Positions 42,746-51,981 of a DNA stretch of 64,000 nucleotides are shown here, piece after piece. Source of the DNA: Planctomycetota bacterium (GTDB lineage: Bacteria > Planctomycetota > Phycisphaerae > UBA1845 > PWPN01); contig JAKLEZ010000001.1 of assembly GCA_022711465.1 (NCBI GenBank), positions 620,001 through 684,000 of the forward strand, read 5' to 3'. Made by a program: the position numbers and the translations under genes. Each line of letters starts with the position of its first letter. Within the stretch, counting starts at the first letter, position 1. The notes below the pieces were generated by a model. The model was not told the DNA's origin. It was given only the letters and a program-made list of their open reading frames with translations, and made no database searches.

Positions 42746-43699
42746 ATGCGCGCCCACCAGCCCGCCATGATCGCGGTGCTTCTCGCCGTAACGGTCGGCG
42801 TCCAGGGCCAGAACCTCGCCTTCAGGTCAACCGAAGCGGGCCAGTTTGTTTTTGACACCGGGGCCTACAGGGGACTGCTCCAGGTCGATGACACGCATCA
42901 GGGCATCCTGTCCCTGGTGGATGTGAAGACCGGTGAGGAACTGGCCAAGGGCATCAAGGACTACGGCCTCTTCAACGTCTATCGCCTGCTGGCCTCCAAC
43001 AAGCGATGGGGTGACGCGGGCTGGACGCTTCCCAAGAAGTGCAGACTGACGGCAAACGGTTCCGTTCGAATCGACTGGACCGTGGCGGAAAACAGGCCGT
43101 TCGATCTGGCGGCGGTGTTTCAATGGCAGGCACCGGACACGTTGGACATGGAGATCGCGGTCACCCCGCGGCAGGATCTGCTCAAGTTCGAGGTGTTCCT
43201 GTCGTCCTACGTCAAGGCGGGCATGCGCGGCCTGGTGTACCTCGGGCCTGCCCGGCACGGCTCCGGGAAAGCTGCTCTGATGCCCGGCGATGCGACTCCT
43301 CTGACCATTGGCACGTATTTGTCATTCCCCCGCAATCTGGAGGCCGCCCAGCTGGTCTGCGACGGCCGGTGGGAACAGGGCCAGAATCCGGTGCAGTGGT
43401 CGATCACCCGCTACCTGGCCGCCCCGCTGGCCATGCGACAGGATCCCAAGAGCGGACAGACCCTGTTGTTCATGGCCCGCCCCCAGGATTGCTTTGCCAT
43501 CGAAACCTCGTACAACATGGACCCGCCGGACGGCGTCGCCGGCCACTACTCAACCTACCTGTCGCTCTTTGGGCAGGACCTGAAGGCAGGAAAGGAGGCG
43601 AAGGCTGTGGCCCGGCTGGTTGCGGGAAGAGGAATCTCGCCGGAAGCGGCCATGGAGCTGTACCGGCAATTCACGAGCACGGCGACACCGGGGAAGTGA
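42746..43699 (+). CDS. Secreted beta-sandwich-like protein of unknown function
   Basis: The 317-residue protein has a signal peptide (PAMIAVLLAVTVGVQG) and is otherwise mostly beta strands with no catalytic motif I recognise. AGGAGA lies about eight bases before the ATG. Sequences such as LPKKCRLTANGSVRIDWTVAENRPFDLAAVFQWQAPDTLDMEIAVTP have the look of a galactose-mutarotase-like or sandwich domain that binds sugar, but this is only an impression. It follows another secreted unknown after 27 bases and ends inside the inverted repeat at 43688-43793. Confidence 0.55.
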   Translation: MRAHQPAMIAVLLAVTVGVQGQNLAFRSTEAGQFVFDTGAYRGLLQVDDTHQGILSLVDVKTGEELAKGIKDYGLFNVYRLLASNKRWGDAGWTLPKKCRLTANGSVRIDWTVAENRPFDLAAVFQWQAPDTLDMEIAVTPRQDLLKFEVFLSSYVKAGMRGLVYLGPARHGSGKAALMPGDATPLTIGTYLSFPRNLEAAQLVCDGRWEQGQNPVQWSITRYLAAPLAMRQDPKSGQTLLFMARPQDCFAIETSYNMDPPDGVAGHYSTYLSLFGQDLKAGKEAKAVARLVAGRGISPEAAMELYRQFTSTATPGK

Positions 43700-43793
43700 C
43701 CGTCGGGATGCGGGGGCCTTGCTCCGCCACCATCGGCGGCACGGCGAGGACAGGGCCCGCCGATCGTGGTCCCGCCCAGGGTCACTTCGCCGG
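43688..43793. repeat. Nested inverted repeats between convergent genes
   Basis: The outer arms (43688-43701 with 43780-43793) pair in 13 of 14 bases. Inside, 43727-43739 pairs with 43757-43769 in 12 of 13. Together they could fold into a long branched stem of 106 bases that covers the stop codon of the gene on the left and lies just before the end of the PhoH gene on the right. There is no T-run, so if it is a terminator it is not the simple kind. Confidence 0.5.
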
Positions 43794-43817
43794 GCGTGCC
43801 GCGCACCCGAACGACCG

Positions 43818-45122
43818 CTACAACAGATTGGCGGCCAATTCGGCCAAGGCGCTGCGCTCTCCCTTGTGCAACTCGACGTGGGCGGCGATGGGCTGGCCCT
43901 TGAAGCGGTTGACCACGTAGGTGAAGCCGTTGCTGTTGCCATCCACGTAAGGATTGTCGATCTGGTAGGGATCGCCGGTGAGGACGATCTTGGATTCCTG
44001 GCCGATGCGTGTGATGACGGTCTTGACCTCCAGCGGGGTGAGGTTCTGGGCCTCGTCGATGACCACGTAGCGGTTGGAGATGCTCCGCCCGCGGATGTAG
44101 GTCAGCGGCTGAATCTCGACCATGCCGGAGTTCACCAGGCCGATGGATTCGGTGTAGCCCTTGGCCGGCCCGCCGGCGTCGAGGAGCAGCTCGATGTTGT
44201 CGATGACCGGCTTCATCCACGGATCGAGCTTCTGGCCGACGTCACCGGGGAGGAAGCCGATATCGCGACCCATGGGGAAGATGGGCCGGGCGACCAGGAT
44301 GGCCCGGTAGCGCTTCTGGTGAATGACGGTGTGCATGGCCGCCGCGAGGGCAAGCAGGGTCTTGCCCGTTCCGGCCTTGCCCATCAGGGTGACGAGCTGA
44401 ATGTGGTCATCAAGCAGCGCATCGAGGGCGAAGTACTGCTCCTTGTTACGGGCCTTGACGCCCCAGACGCCGTCCTTGGTCTCGTGCAGGGCGACGAGGC
44501 GCTTGGCTTCGATATCGACCCGGGCAAGAGCGCTGCGCCGGCTGCCGTTCTCCGAGCGGAGCAGGGCGTACTCGTTAGGGGCGAGAGCCTCCATGCCGGG
44601 CAGGACGAGCACGCGGGAGTCGGTGAACTCGGTCATTTGCTCGGGGGTGATATTGAACTCGCGGTACCCGCTGTACAGGTCGGAGAGCTGAACCTGATCC
44701 GACTCGTAGTCCTCGGCCCGCAGCCCCGCGGCATCTGCCCGGATGCGCAGGTTGATGTCCTTCGTGACAATGATGACCGGCACATCGGGCTCGTCCTGGC
44801 GGACCTGCTGGGCCACGCGGAGAACCTCGGTATCGCCGTGGACCTTGTCGTCGGCGAAGATGCGGCTCGGCTCGCAGTAAACCTTGAGGAAGCCGCCGTT
44901 CTCGAGAGCGACACCCTCGGCCAGGCTCCGGTTTGAACGGAGCGAGTCCAGCAGCCGCCCCACCGCCCGGGCGTTGTAGCCGCGGTCGGTCATTTCCTTT
45001 TTGAACCGGTCGATTTCGCTGATCACCGAGATGGGAATGATGACCGTGTTGTCCGCGAAGGAGAAGATCGCCTTGGGATCGTGGATCAGAATATTGGCAT
45101 CGAGGATGTAATTCTTCCGCAT
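43818..45122 (-). CDS. PIN domain plus PhoH ATPase
   Basis: The 434-residue protein joins an N-terminal PIN ribonuclease-like domain (NYILDANILIHDPKAI and the acidic residues of EIDRF, DTEVL and TKDIN in the first 130 residues) to a C-terminal PhoH P-loop ATPase (GKAGTGKTLLALAAA as Walker A; YVVIDEAQNLTPLEVKTVI as Walker B). This PhoH2-like fusion (YlaK type) may be an RNA helicase/RNase. Start ATG 45122 gives the typical opening. There is no ribosome site and the predicted promoter leaves almost no leader. Confidence 0.92.
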   Translation of the reverse strand: MRKNYILDANILIHDPKAIFSFADNTVIIPISVISEIDRFKKEMTDRGYNARAVGRLLDSLRSNRSLAEGVALENGGFLKVYCEPSRIFADDKVHGDTEVLRVAQQVRQDEPDVPVIIVTKDINLRIRADAAGLRAEDYESDQVQLSDLYSGYREFNITPEQMTEFTDSRVLVLPGMEALAPNEYALLRSENGSRRSALARVDIEAKRLVALHETKDGVWGVKARNKEQYFALDALLDDHIQLVTLMGKAGTGKTLLALAAAMHTVIHQKRYRAILVARPIFPMGRDIGFLPGDVGQKLDPWMKPVIDNIELLLDAGGPAKGYTESIGLVNSGMVEIQPLTYIRGRSISNRYVVIDEAQNLTPLEVKTVITRIGQESKIVLTGDPYQIDNPYVDGNSNGFTYVVNRFKGQPIAAHVELHKGERSALAELAANLL

Positions 45123-45131
45123 AGGCTGCCT

Positions 45132-45159
45132 AGTATAGCCCGGACGACGGCTTGGACAA
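45132..45159 (-). promoter_or_regulatory. Promoter of phoH with near-leaderless start
   Basis: On the minus strand TTGTCC (45159 to 45154) is followed after 16 bases by TATACT (45137 to 45132, five of six). The transcript would begin near 45125, about three bases before the ATG at 45122. Confidence 0.45.
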
Positions 45160-45228
45160 GTTGACGTTGCTTGCATCCGAGGTTCCTGTCATCATGTTGA
45201 GCGGAGTAACTCGTGGGAGGTCGCCTCG

Positions 45229-46509
45229 ATGCGGTCCGGCGCGGCTGGCAGTGACCTGAGATCTTCTTTGCGCATCCATCATCCGCGCCGCCATTCCGCG
45301 GTGCGAACTCGCGAGTACCTGTTTGCTCAGCTCATTCCTTACATCGGCAATAAGCGAAAACTCCTGCACCTGATCCAGCGGGGGATCGAGGCCGCCGGCT
45401 GCCGCGGCGGGACCTTCGTCGACCTGTTCGCCGGAAGTACGGTGGTCTCGCGGTTCGCCAAGAAAGCGGGTTTCCGCGTCGTGGCCAACGACTGGGAACC
45501 GTATGCCTACGAGATCGCCCGCGGGACGGTGGCGCTCAACCGCCCCCCCCGTTTCCGCCGCCTTGGCGGTCCAGAACGGGTATTTGCGGACCTCAACGCT
45601 CTGCCGCCGCTGCACGGCTACGTTGCCACCCACCTCTGCCCCCGGGACGACGACAAGCCCGATCCGCTCCGGGAACGCATGTTCTTCACCCGGGCCAACG
45701 GCGAGCGGATCGACGCCATTCGCGAACAGGTCGCGACCTGGGAAGCGGAGGGGCTGATCACGCCGGATGAGCGAGCCTACGTCCTGGCGGCGCTCATCTA
45801 CGCCGTCAGCTACGCGAGCAATACCAGCGGCGTCTTCAAGGGCTTCCACCACGGCTGGGGCGGCAAGACAGCCACTGCCCTGTATCGAATCCGCGGCACG
45901 CTGGCGATTGAACCACCGGTGCTGTTCGACAACGGGCAGGAGAACCTCGCCCTCCGCGAGAACGCCCAGACACTGGCCGGCCGGCTCGCCGAGATCATTG
46001 GACGGCGGCCGGACGTTGCCTACATCGACCCGCCGTACAACCAGCATCCCTACGGCAGCAACTACCACGTGCTGACCACAGTCGCCCTGTGGGACAAGCC
46101 GCCGCTCAAACCGGGGATCCTGGTCGGTGGACGGATACGCAACAAGTCCGCGATTCGCAAGGACTGGCGCGATCGGCGCCGCTCGGCCTACAACTCGGCC
46201 AGCGAGGCCTTGCCTGCTTTTCGGCGGTTGGTGGCAGACCTGGACGCCTCCTGGCTGCTGGTCAGCTACAGCACGGATGGTAATATGCCGCTGGAGGAGA
46301 TGCTGATCACCTTGGCGGAGCGAGGCTCGCTGCAAGTCTTCGCCGAGACGTACAAGCGGTACCGGGTCAGCACGCCGCGGATGTCGAAGAGATCGCACAA
46401 TGTGGAGTTTGTGGCGGTCGTGAACACACGAGGGCGTTCTTCGCGGGGAGCGGTGGACGCTATCGCCGCCGGGATTCGCAGGCAGGAGTACTCATGCAGG
46501 CCTCGTTGA
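45229..46509 (+). CDS. D12-class N6-adenine DNA methyltransferase
   Basis: The 426-residue protein has the two expected SAM-MTase motifs: FVDLFAGSTVVSRFAKKAG (motif I) and VAYIDPPYNQHPYGSNYH (motif IV, DPPY). The start PYIGNKRKLL matches Dam/D12 class enzymes, which often open with YxGxKxxLL. GGGAGG lies eight bases before ATG 45229, supporting this start. No restriction endonuclease gene is beside it, so it is an orphan methylase in this window. Its end overlaps the start of sdaA by 16 bases, an unusual pairing. Confidence 0.9.
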   Translation: MRSGAAGSDLRSSLRIHHPRRHSAVRTREYLFAQLIPYIGNKRKLLHLIQRGIEAAGCRGGTFVDLFAGSTVVSRFAKKAGFRVVANDWEPYAYEIARGTVALNRPPRFRRLGGPERVFADLNALPPLHGYVATHLCPRDDDKPDPLRERMFFTRANGERIDAIREQVATWEAEGLITPDERAYVLAALIYAVSYASNTSGVFKGFHHGWGGKTATALYRIRGTLAIEPPVLFDNGQENLALRENAQTLAGRLAEIIGRRPDVAYIDPPYNQHPYGSNYHVLTTVALWDKPPLKPGILVGGRIRNKSAIRKDWRDRRRSAYNSASEALPAFRRLVADLDASWLLVSYSTDGNMPLEEMLITLAERGSLQVFAETYKRYRVSTPRMSKRSHNVEFVAVVNTRGRSSRGAVDAIAAGIRRQEYSCRPR

Positions 46510-47855
46510 TCAGCGTGTTCGACATCTTCAAGATCGGCGTCGGACCGTCCAGCTCTCACACCGTGGGACCGATGGTCGCGGCCCGGCGTTTCCGCCGATC
46601 ACTGGCCGCCGCGATCCCATCGGGCGAGTGCCATCTGCGGGTCGAGTTGTTCGGCAGTCTGGCGGCCACGGGCAGGGGACACCGCACGGACGACGCGATC
46701 TGCGCGGGCCTGCTGGGGCTTGACTCGGCGGAATCGCCGATGGAGGAGATCTGGCGGGCCGCAGCCGGCATCCAGGAGCAGGGCGGATTTGACATCGAGG
46801 GTCTTCGGGTTGGCTTCGATCCCGGCCGGGACATCCTCTGGAGCAAGTCTCCGCCGAGTGGAATGCGGCTGGCCCACCCCAACACGCTGTGCTTCGCGGC
46901 CGATCAGAACGGAATCCCCCGGCTGGTTGTGACCGCCCGATCGGTCGGCGGCGGCTTCGTCGAGTATGACGATGTGGAAGCGCCGAGCCATCCGCCGGCG
47001 GAGACGGTGCCCTACCCTTTCGACAGCGCGACCGAGTTGGTTGGGGTGTGCGCGATCCACGGCATCAATCCGGTCAAAGTGGCCCTGGCCAACGAATCCG
47101 CCCGGGGCTTTACCGAGGAGCAGATCCGCGCTCGCCTCACGGAAATCTGGGAAGTCATGAACGTGTCGATGGACGAGGGACTCAGCACCGAGGGCATGCT
47201 GCCCGGCGGGCTGCAGGTCGAGCGGCGAGCACCGCGGCTGTACCGGCAGAGCCGCTCCGACCGGTTGCCCCTCGAAAGGCACGCCGACCTCCGAACCAGC
47301 GCTTTCGCCATGGCCGTCGCGGAGCAGAACGCATGCGGGGGGCGGGTGGTCACCGCGCCGACCAACGGATCAGCCGGCGTGCTCCCGGCCGTCCTCCGCG
47401 AGGTCTGTTACGAGCGGGACCTGGGTATCACCGAGATCCAAAACGGTCTGCTCATTGCCGGCGTCATGGCCGCGATCGTCAAATGCGGAGCATCGATCAG
47501 CGGGGCGGAGGTCGGCTGCCAGGGCGAGATCGGGGTGAGCGCGGCCATGGCCGCCGCCGCCGCGACGGGCATGCTCGGCGGGCACGTTCGCCAGATGGAG
47601 GACGCTGCGGAGATCGCCATCGAACACCACCTTGGCCTGACCTGTGACCCGGTCCGCGGCCTGGTCCAGATTCCCTGCATCGAACGCAACGCCATGGGGG
47701 CGATCAAGGCCCTCAATGCCGCGGCCATGGCTCTGGCCTCCGATGGCACCCATGTCGTCAGTCTCGACCGGGCCCTGCGGGTCATGAAGCAGACCGGCAT
47801 GGACCTGCAGGACAAGTACCGCGAGACGGCCACCGGGGGCCTGGCCGTGGGATAG
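46494..47855 (+). CDS. sdaA: L-serine dehydratase (iron-sulphur, single chain)
   Basis: The 453-residue enzyme deaminates L-serine to pyruvate with a 4Fe-4S cluster. The beta-domain opening SVFDIFKIGVGPSSSHTVGPM is typical, and the alpha domain has TAPTNGSAGVLPAVL. Cluster cysteines are in EVGCQGEIGVSAAMAAAA, LTCDPVRGLVQIPCIERN and the preceding region. Length and order are normal for the single-chain type. ATG 46494 overlaps the end of the methylase gene by 16 bases. Confidence 0.96.
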   Translation: MQASLISVFDIFKIGVGPSSSHTVGPMVAARRFRRSLAAAIPSGECHLRVELFGSLAATGRGHRTDDAICAGLLGLDSAESPMEEIWRAAAGIQEQGGFDIEGLRVGFDPGRDILWSKSPPSGMRLAHPNTLCFAADQNGIPRLVVTARSVGGGFVEYDDVEAPSHPPAETVPYPFDSATELVGVCAIHGINPVKVALANESARGFTEEQIRARLTEIWEVMNVSMDEGLSTEGMLPGGLQVERRAPRLYRQSRSDRLPLERHADLRTSAFAMAVAEQNACGGRVVTAPTNGSAGVLPAVLREVCYERDLGITEIQNGLLIAGVMAAIVKCGASISGAEVGCQGEIGVSAAMAAAAATGMLGGHVRQMEDAAEIAIEHHLGLTCDPVRGLVQIPCIERNAMGAIKALNAAAMALASDGTHVVSLDRALRVMKQTGMDLQDKYRETATGGLAVG

Positions 47856-48033
47856 AAACCACCGGCCGACTCGGATATACTAGGGCTGTCGCGGAAGAAG
47901 CTGCACCGTCGCCTGGGCGGCGATGGTTCAATCGCGATAACTGGGTCACAAGGTCTGCGGGGACAGGCTCCAACAACGCCAAGGGTTCACGAAGGATGAC
48001 TCTGCCTCTGGCAGTATGGTGGGAGAGAAGCCC

Positions 48034-51000
48034 ATGCTCGAAGGAAGACACTTCAGATCCGTCGCGGCCGTTTTCAGCCTCACCGTCTTCTGGGCGTCGA
48101 TAGCCTTGGGTTCAACCTGGCAGATGAAGCAGCGCGACATGCAGCACACCGGCCGGGCGGACTACACCGTGCCCGCCGACCGGCTGAACAGCACTTTCTT
48201 CGATGCCATCCTCTGGCAGACCCGCGCCCGCGGACCGCTCAGCTCCACCTCTATGTCCTTCTTCGATGGAGCCGGCCCGAAGGGGACGGACATCATCGTC
48301 GCCGGCTACCATTGGCCTAAAGGCGTGCAGGGCATGGACCGGCAGACCGGCCAGTTCTTCTGGGCGGCCAATCCCTCTGGCGGCGAGACCATCGGGGTCA
48401 TCACGCCCGCCTTCTCCAACGACGGCGAAACCATCTACGTGGTCAACGACGCCACCGACGGTGGCGACTTCCCTCAAGGGCACCCGCTCATGGCCTTCTC
48501 GCCCATCGGAGGACCGGCGGCCGGCTACCGGCACAACGGCCACGATCCCCATCCGGGACAGCTCAGCATGCTCTCCCCCACGATCGCCCCCGACGGCCGG
48601 ATCTTCCTGCACTCCTGGGTCGATCGCCCCTACGCCGGGCAGGACGACGGCTCGGCCATCAGCACCGTCTGGTCAGCGGCCAGCTGGGCCGACTGCGGCT
48701 TGAGCGACCCGTCGCTCTACGACGACGGCGACCAGCTGCGGGTGGTCATCGGCGCCCGATACGGGCAGATCAAGGCCTACGACGGCACCAGCGGCGCAGA
48801 CCTGTGGGCCACATCCACGGGCCGAACGGTCGATGCCCCGGTGACCATCGACCCGGCCAACGGAAACATCTACGTCGCCTGCGGCGACAGCAGCGTCTCA
48901 GTCGCTGGCTTGGACAAGAACGGCACTCCCTTATGGGGGCCGCCGGCCAGTCAGGTCTACCAGTACATCGAATCGGAGAACAACCCTCAGCGAGCTGGCT
49001 CCGCCGGCTGCCTCAGCCACGACGGCCAGACCTTCTACTTCCAGACCAACAGCAGCCAGGGCGACGGCCGGCTCTACGCGATCAACACGGCAAGCGGCTC
49101 GTTGAAGTGGTCCTATCCCACACAGGCCGCGGGCTGGGAAGACCACTCATCCTGCCCTATCGTAACCCAGAACGCCGTGGTCATCGTCGGCAACAACTAC
49201 GGCAGAACCTACTACGCCATCCTCGACGAAGGGACGCAGGGAACACTTCTGGACACGCTGACCGTGGCCGATGACGGCAACGCCCGAGCCAGCGCCACCC
49301 TATCGCCGGACGGCAAGCTGTACCTGCCGATGCGGACGGTCTGGACGGCCAGCAACGGCGACGGTGACATCCCCAATCAGAAGATCGAGAACCTCTACAC
49401 GGCCCTCGACGTCACCGGCAACCCGCCTGCGCCGAAGCTGCCCCCACCCGCCGGCCAGCAGGTCGTCGCCCTGAACCATGCGGTGGCGCTGTCCTGGAAA
49501 CCGGTCGACGATCCCAACGGTTACTTCGACCACTACGCCATCTATCGCGATACCGCTCCGTTCACCTCGATCGAGGGCCGGACGCCGATGGCGACTGTGG
49601 ACGGCCGCACCACGACCAGCCACACCGACATGACGGCGGTCAATGGGACGGGCTATTACTACGCGGTGACCTCGGTAACCACCGCCGGCGGCGAGTTCAG
49701 CGACGTCAAGGCCACGGGCCCGCGCACGCCTCGCGACGAAACCGACCTGCAAGTCGTGACCATCACCCGGACACCGCAGTACCCGAGATACTGGCCGGGC
49801 TACACCAACTGGCCGGTGACCGAGCCCAGTGGTTTCGGCCCGTACTGGTCAGGGGCCGCCGATCGACTCGAGGACGGCCAGACCGCGGATACCCAGCGTT
49901 GGCCCGAGATCGGCGATCCGGTCACCTATACCGCCACCGTTCGCAACCGCGGCACCAATCCGTGGAGCGGCACGCTGACGGGTCAGTGGCTCGTTGACGG
50001 CGCTTGGGTCGAAGCACCCTCCGAAAGCGTCGCCCTGAAACACGCCGATCTGACCACCTTCGCGATCACTCGCCCCTGGGATGGCCAGTTGCACGACATC
50101 CGGTTCGCCATCGACGTGTCCGACGCCCGGCCGGCCAACGACAGCCTGACCATCGGCAGCAAGTCAGTCGCGTTCCTGACGTACGCCGACGTCGATTTCG
50201 TCGAGCAGTTCCGCGAAGACACGGCCGACTACCCCCAGGCGACCACCGATGATCTCTTCGACTGGCTCAACCGGCACATGGAACGGTTCAACGAGATGTT
50301 CGCCGAGGCGGGCTGCCCGAAGCGCGTCCATTACGACGTGCTCGAGATGATCAATGACTCCGATCCCGACCCGGACGTCCGCCGAATCCTCTTTGCCATC
50401 TTCCCGTTCCGATACTACGTCACCGACGGCCATCCACGCGGATCGGGTTACTACCACGCCGCCGTCGACATTGACTACGGCCTGCTGCATGAGATGGGCC
50501 ATCAGCTCGGCCTGGTCGATCTGTACCAGCTCGATCTTCCCCCGGCGCGGAACGAGGTGTCCGGCCAAGGCTACAGTGCGGTCGCCTGCCTGATGCACGG
50601 CTGCTCGCCCTTCCTCAGTAAGCACAGCGCCATGGCCATGACCCACTGGCTGGACAAGGCCCACGGCTACTACGGGCAGTACATGTACAGCATGCCGGCC
50701 GAGATCCGACTCCGCGTCCTCGGTTTCGACGGCCGGCCGTTGCCCGGCGCGACCGTCAAGATGTACCAGAAGGCAAACCGCACCGATGTCGGCCAGTACA
50801 TCACCAGGCAGATCAAGGCCCAGGGCGTCACCGATGCCAACGGCGAATGGATACTGCCCAGCGTGCCCATCGATCCCGCCCGAGTCCCTCCGTCATACGC
50901 CGGCGACGTGCTGCACGACAATCCCTTCGGCTATCTCTCGGTGGTCGGCGAAAACGCCCTCCTCCACTTCCGCGTGGAGTACGACGGCGGGGTCGATTAC

Positions 51001-51861
51001 GCCTGGCTGGATACGCCGGAGGTCAACATCGCCTACTGGGAGGGCCAGACACAGACGGCCGTCTTCGAGCGGAGACTCGGTCTCGGCGGCGAGCGACAGA
51101 ACGTCGCCCCGGCGGACATGACCGAGCTGAACGCCACCGACTGGTCGGCGTGGGCCCAGGGCTCCGATGACCTGAGCACCTACGTGGAGGACGACACCGT
51201 CCGCCGCGTGGTCGGAGCCGGCTCGGTCAAGTTCGTGACTGACGGCGGGTACGACACCTATCTCCGCTATCCGCGATCGGTCACCGCGATGTGGGATCTC
51301 TCGTGCACCCATACGTTGCGGATGAACGTCTACGCCGAGAACCCGAACTTCTCATTCCAGGAGTGCAGCCCGTGGATCCGGCTCAAGGACGCGGACAACA
51401 ACTACTTCGAGTACCGCTACTATCGCTGGTACGGCTGCACCGATCTTCTCAATGAGGCGTACAACCGCTGGCAGTATTGGGAGATCCCCCTCGATCCCAC
51501 GGATACGGAAGGCGACGGCTGGCGGCGAACCGTGGTCGGCACACCCGATCTGAGCCGGATCCAGTACCTGGAGATCCACGCGGACACCTGGGGCGGCGGG
51601 TTCACCCTGTGGTTCGACGGCGTGAGTTTCGATGTGCCCGGGCACACTCCGGCCGACTTCAACCACGATTGCAGCGTGGACCGCGACGACCTGACCCCGC
51701 TGATCGACTGCCTGCTCGGGCCGGCCGTCGCCCAGACCGATCCGGCCTGCCAGGAAACCGACCTCGACGGCGACGGAGATGTCGATCAGTCCGACTTCGG
51801 CTTCTTACAGCGGTGTCTCAGCGGACCGGGAATTGCCGCCGATCCACACTGCGCAGACTGA
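48034..51861 (+). CDS. Large secreted PQQ-like propeller / metzincin-motif / dockerin-like protein
   Basis: The 1275-residue protein has a signal peptide (VAAVFSLTVFWASIALG) and several parts in order. Residues about 30-460 are a PQQ-like beta-propeller (repeats such as GQIKAYDGTSGADLWATSTG and INTASGSLKWSYPTQ). About 470-560 is a fibronectin-III-like domain (LSWKPVDDPNGYFDHYAIYRD). Around 819 the zinc motif HEMGHQLGLVD (H819, H823, D829) has the HExxHxxGxxD form of metzincin-type peptidases. Then come further beta domains and a C-terminal dockerin-like region with two calcium loops (DFNHDCSVDRDDL and DLDGDGDVDQSDFG). Whether the peptidase is active is unclear. ATG 48034 has GGAGAG before it; 48016 is another possible start. 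Confidence 0.82.
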   Translation: MLEGRHFRSVAAVFSLTVFWASIALGSTWQMKQRDMQHTGRADYTVPADRLNSTFFDAILWQTRARGPLSSTSMSFFDGAGPKGTDIIVAGYHWPKGVQGMDRQTGQFFWAANPSGGETIGVITPAFSNDGETIYVVNDATDGGDFPQGHPLMAFSPIGGPAAGYRHNGHDPHPGQLSMLSPTIAPDGRIFLHSWVDRPYAGQDDGSAISTVWSAASWADCGLSDPSLYDDGDQLRVVIGARYGQIKAYDGTSGADLWATSTGRTVDAPVTIDPANGNIYVACGDSSVSVAGLDKNGTPLWGPPASQVYQYIESENNPQRAGSAGCLSHDGQTFYFQTNSSQGDGRLYAINTASGSLKWSYPTQAAGWEDHSSCPIVTQNAVVIVGNNYGRTYYAILDEGTQGTLLDTLTVADDGNARASATLSPDGKLYLPMRTVWTASNGDGDIPNQKIENLYTALDVTGNPPAPKLPPPAGQQVVALNHAVALSWKPVDDPNGYFDHYAIYRDTAPFTSIEGRTPMATVDGRTTTSHTDMTAVNGTGYYYAVTSVTTAGGEFSDVKATGPRTPRDETDLQVVTITRTPQYPRYWPGYTNWPVTEPSGFGPYWSGAADRLEDGQTADTQRWPEIGDPVTYTATVRNRGTNPWSGTLTGQWLVDGAWVEAPSESVALKHADLTTFAITRPWDGQLHDIRFAIDVSDARPANDSLTIGSKSVAFLTYADVDFVEQFREDTADYPQATTDDLFDWLNRHMERFNEMFAEAGCPKRVHYDVLEMINDSDPDPDVRRILFAIFPFRYYVTDGHPRGSGYYHAAVDIDYGLLHEMGHQLGLVDLYQLDLPPARNEVSGQGYSAVACLMHGCSPFLSKHSAMAMTHWLDKAHGYYGQYMYSMPAEIRLRVLGFDGRPLPGATVKMYQKANRTDVGQYITRQIKAQGVTDANGEWILPSVPIDPARVPPSYAGDVLHDNPFGYLSVVGENALLHFRVEYDGGVDYAWLDTPEVNIAYWEGQTQTAVFERRLGLGGERQNVAPADMTELNATDWSAWAQGSDDLSTYVEDDTVRRVVGAGSVKFVTDGGYDTYLRYPRSVTAMWDLSCTHTLRMNVYAENPNFSFQECSPWIRLKDADNNYFEYRYYRWYGCTDLLNEAYNRWQYWEIPLDPTDTEGDGWRRTVVGTPDLSRIQYLEIHADTWGGGFTLWFDGVSFDVPGHTPADFNHDCSVDRDDLTPLIDCLLGPAVAQTDPACQETDLDGDGDVDQSDFGFLQRCLSGPGIAADPHCAD

Positions 51862-51981
51862 AACGCAGGCTGGGCCATCAAGCGGGTCTGCCACTTCCGC
51901 AGGGCATTGACTACCCATACAATCCTATCGGCGGACACTTCTTCGCCTGGTCACTGCTGCTGTCGTGTGGAGTTGATCGAC

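Noticed and set aside
51906-51923. TTGACT and TACAAT before the GH2 gene as a promoter
   Set aside because: They are only six bases apart, and no partner at 16-18 bases was found for either.
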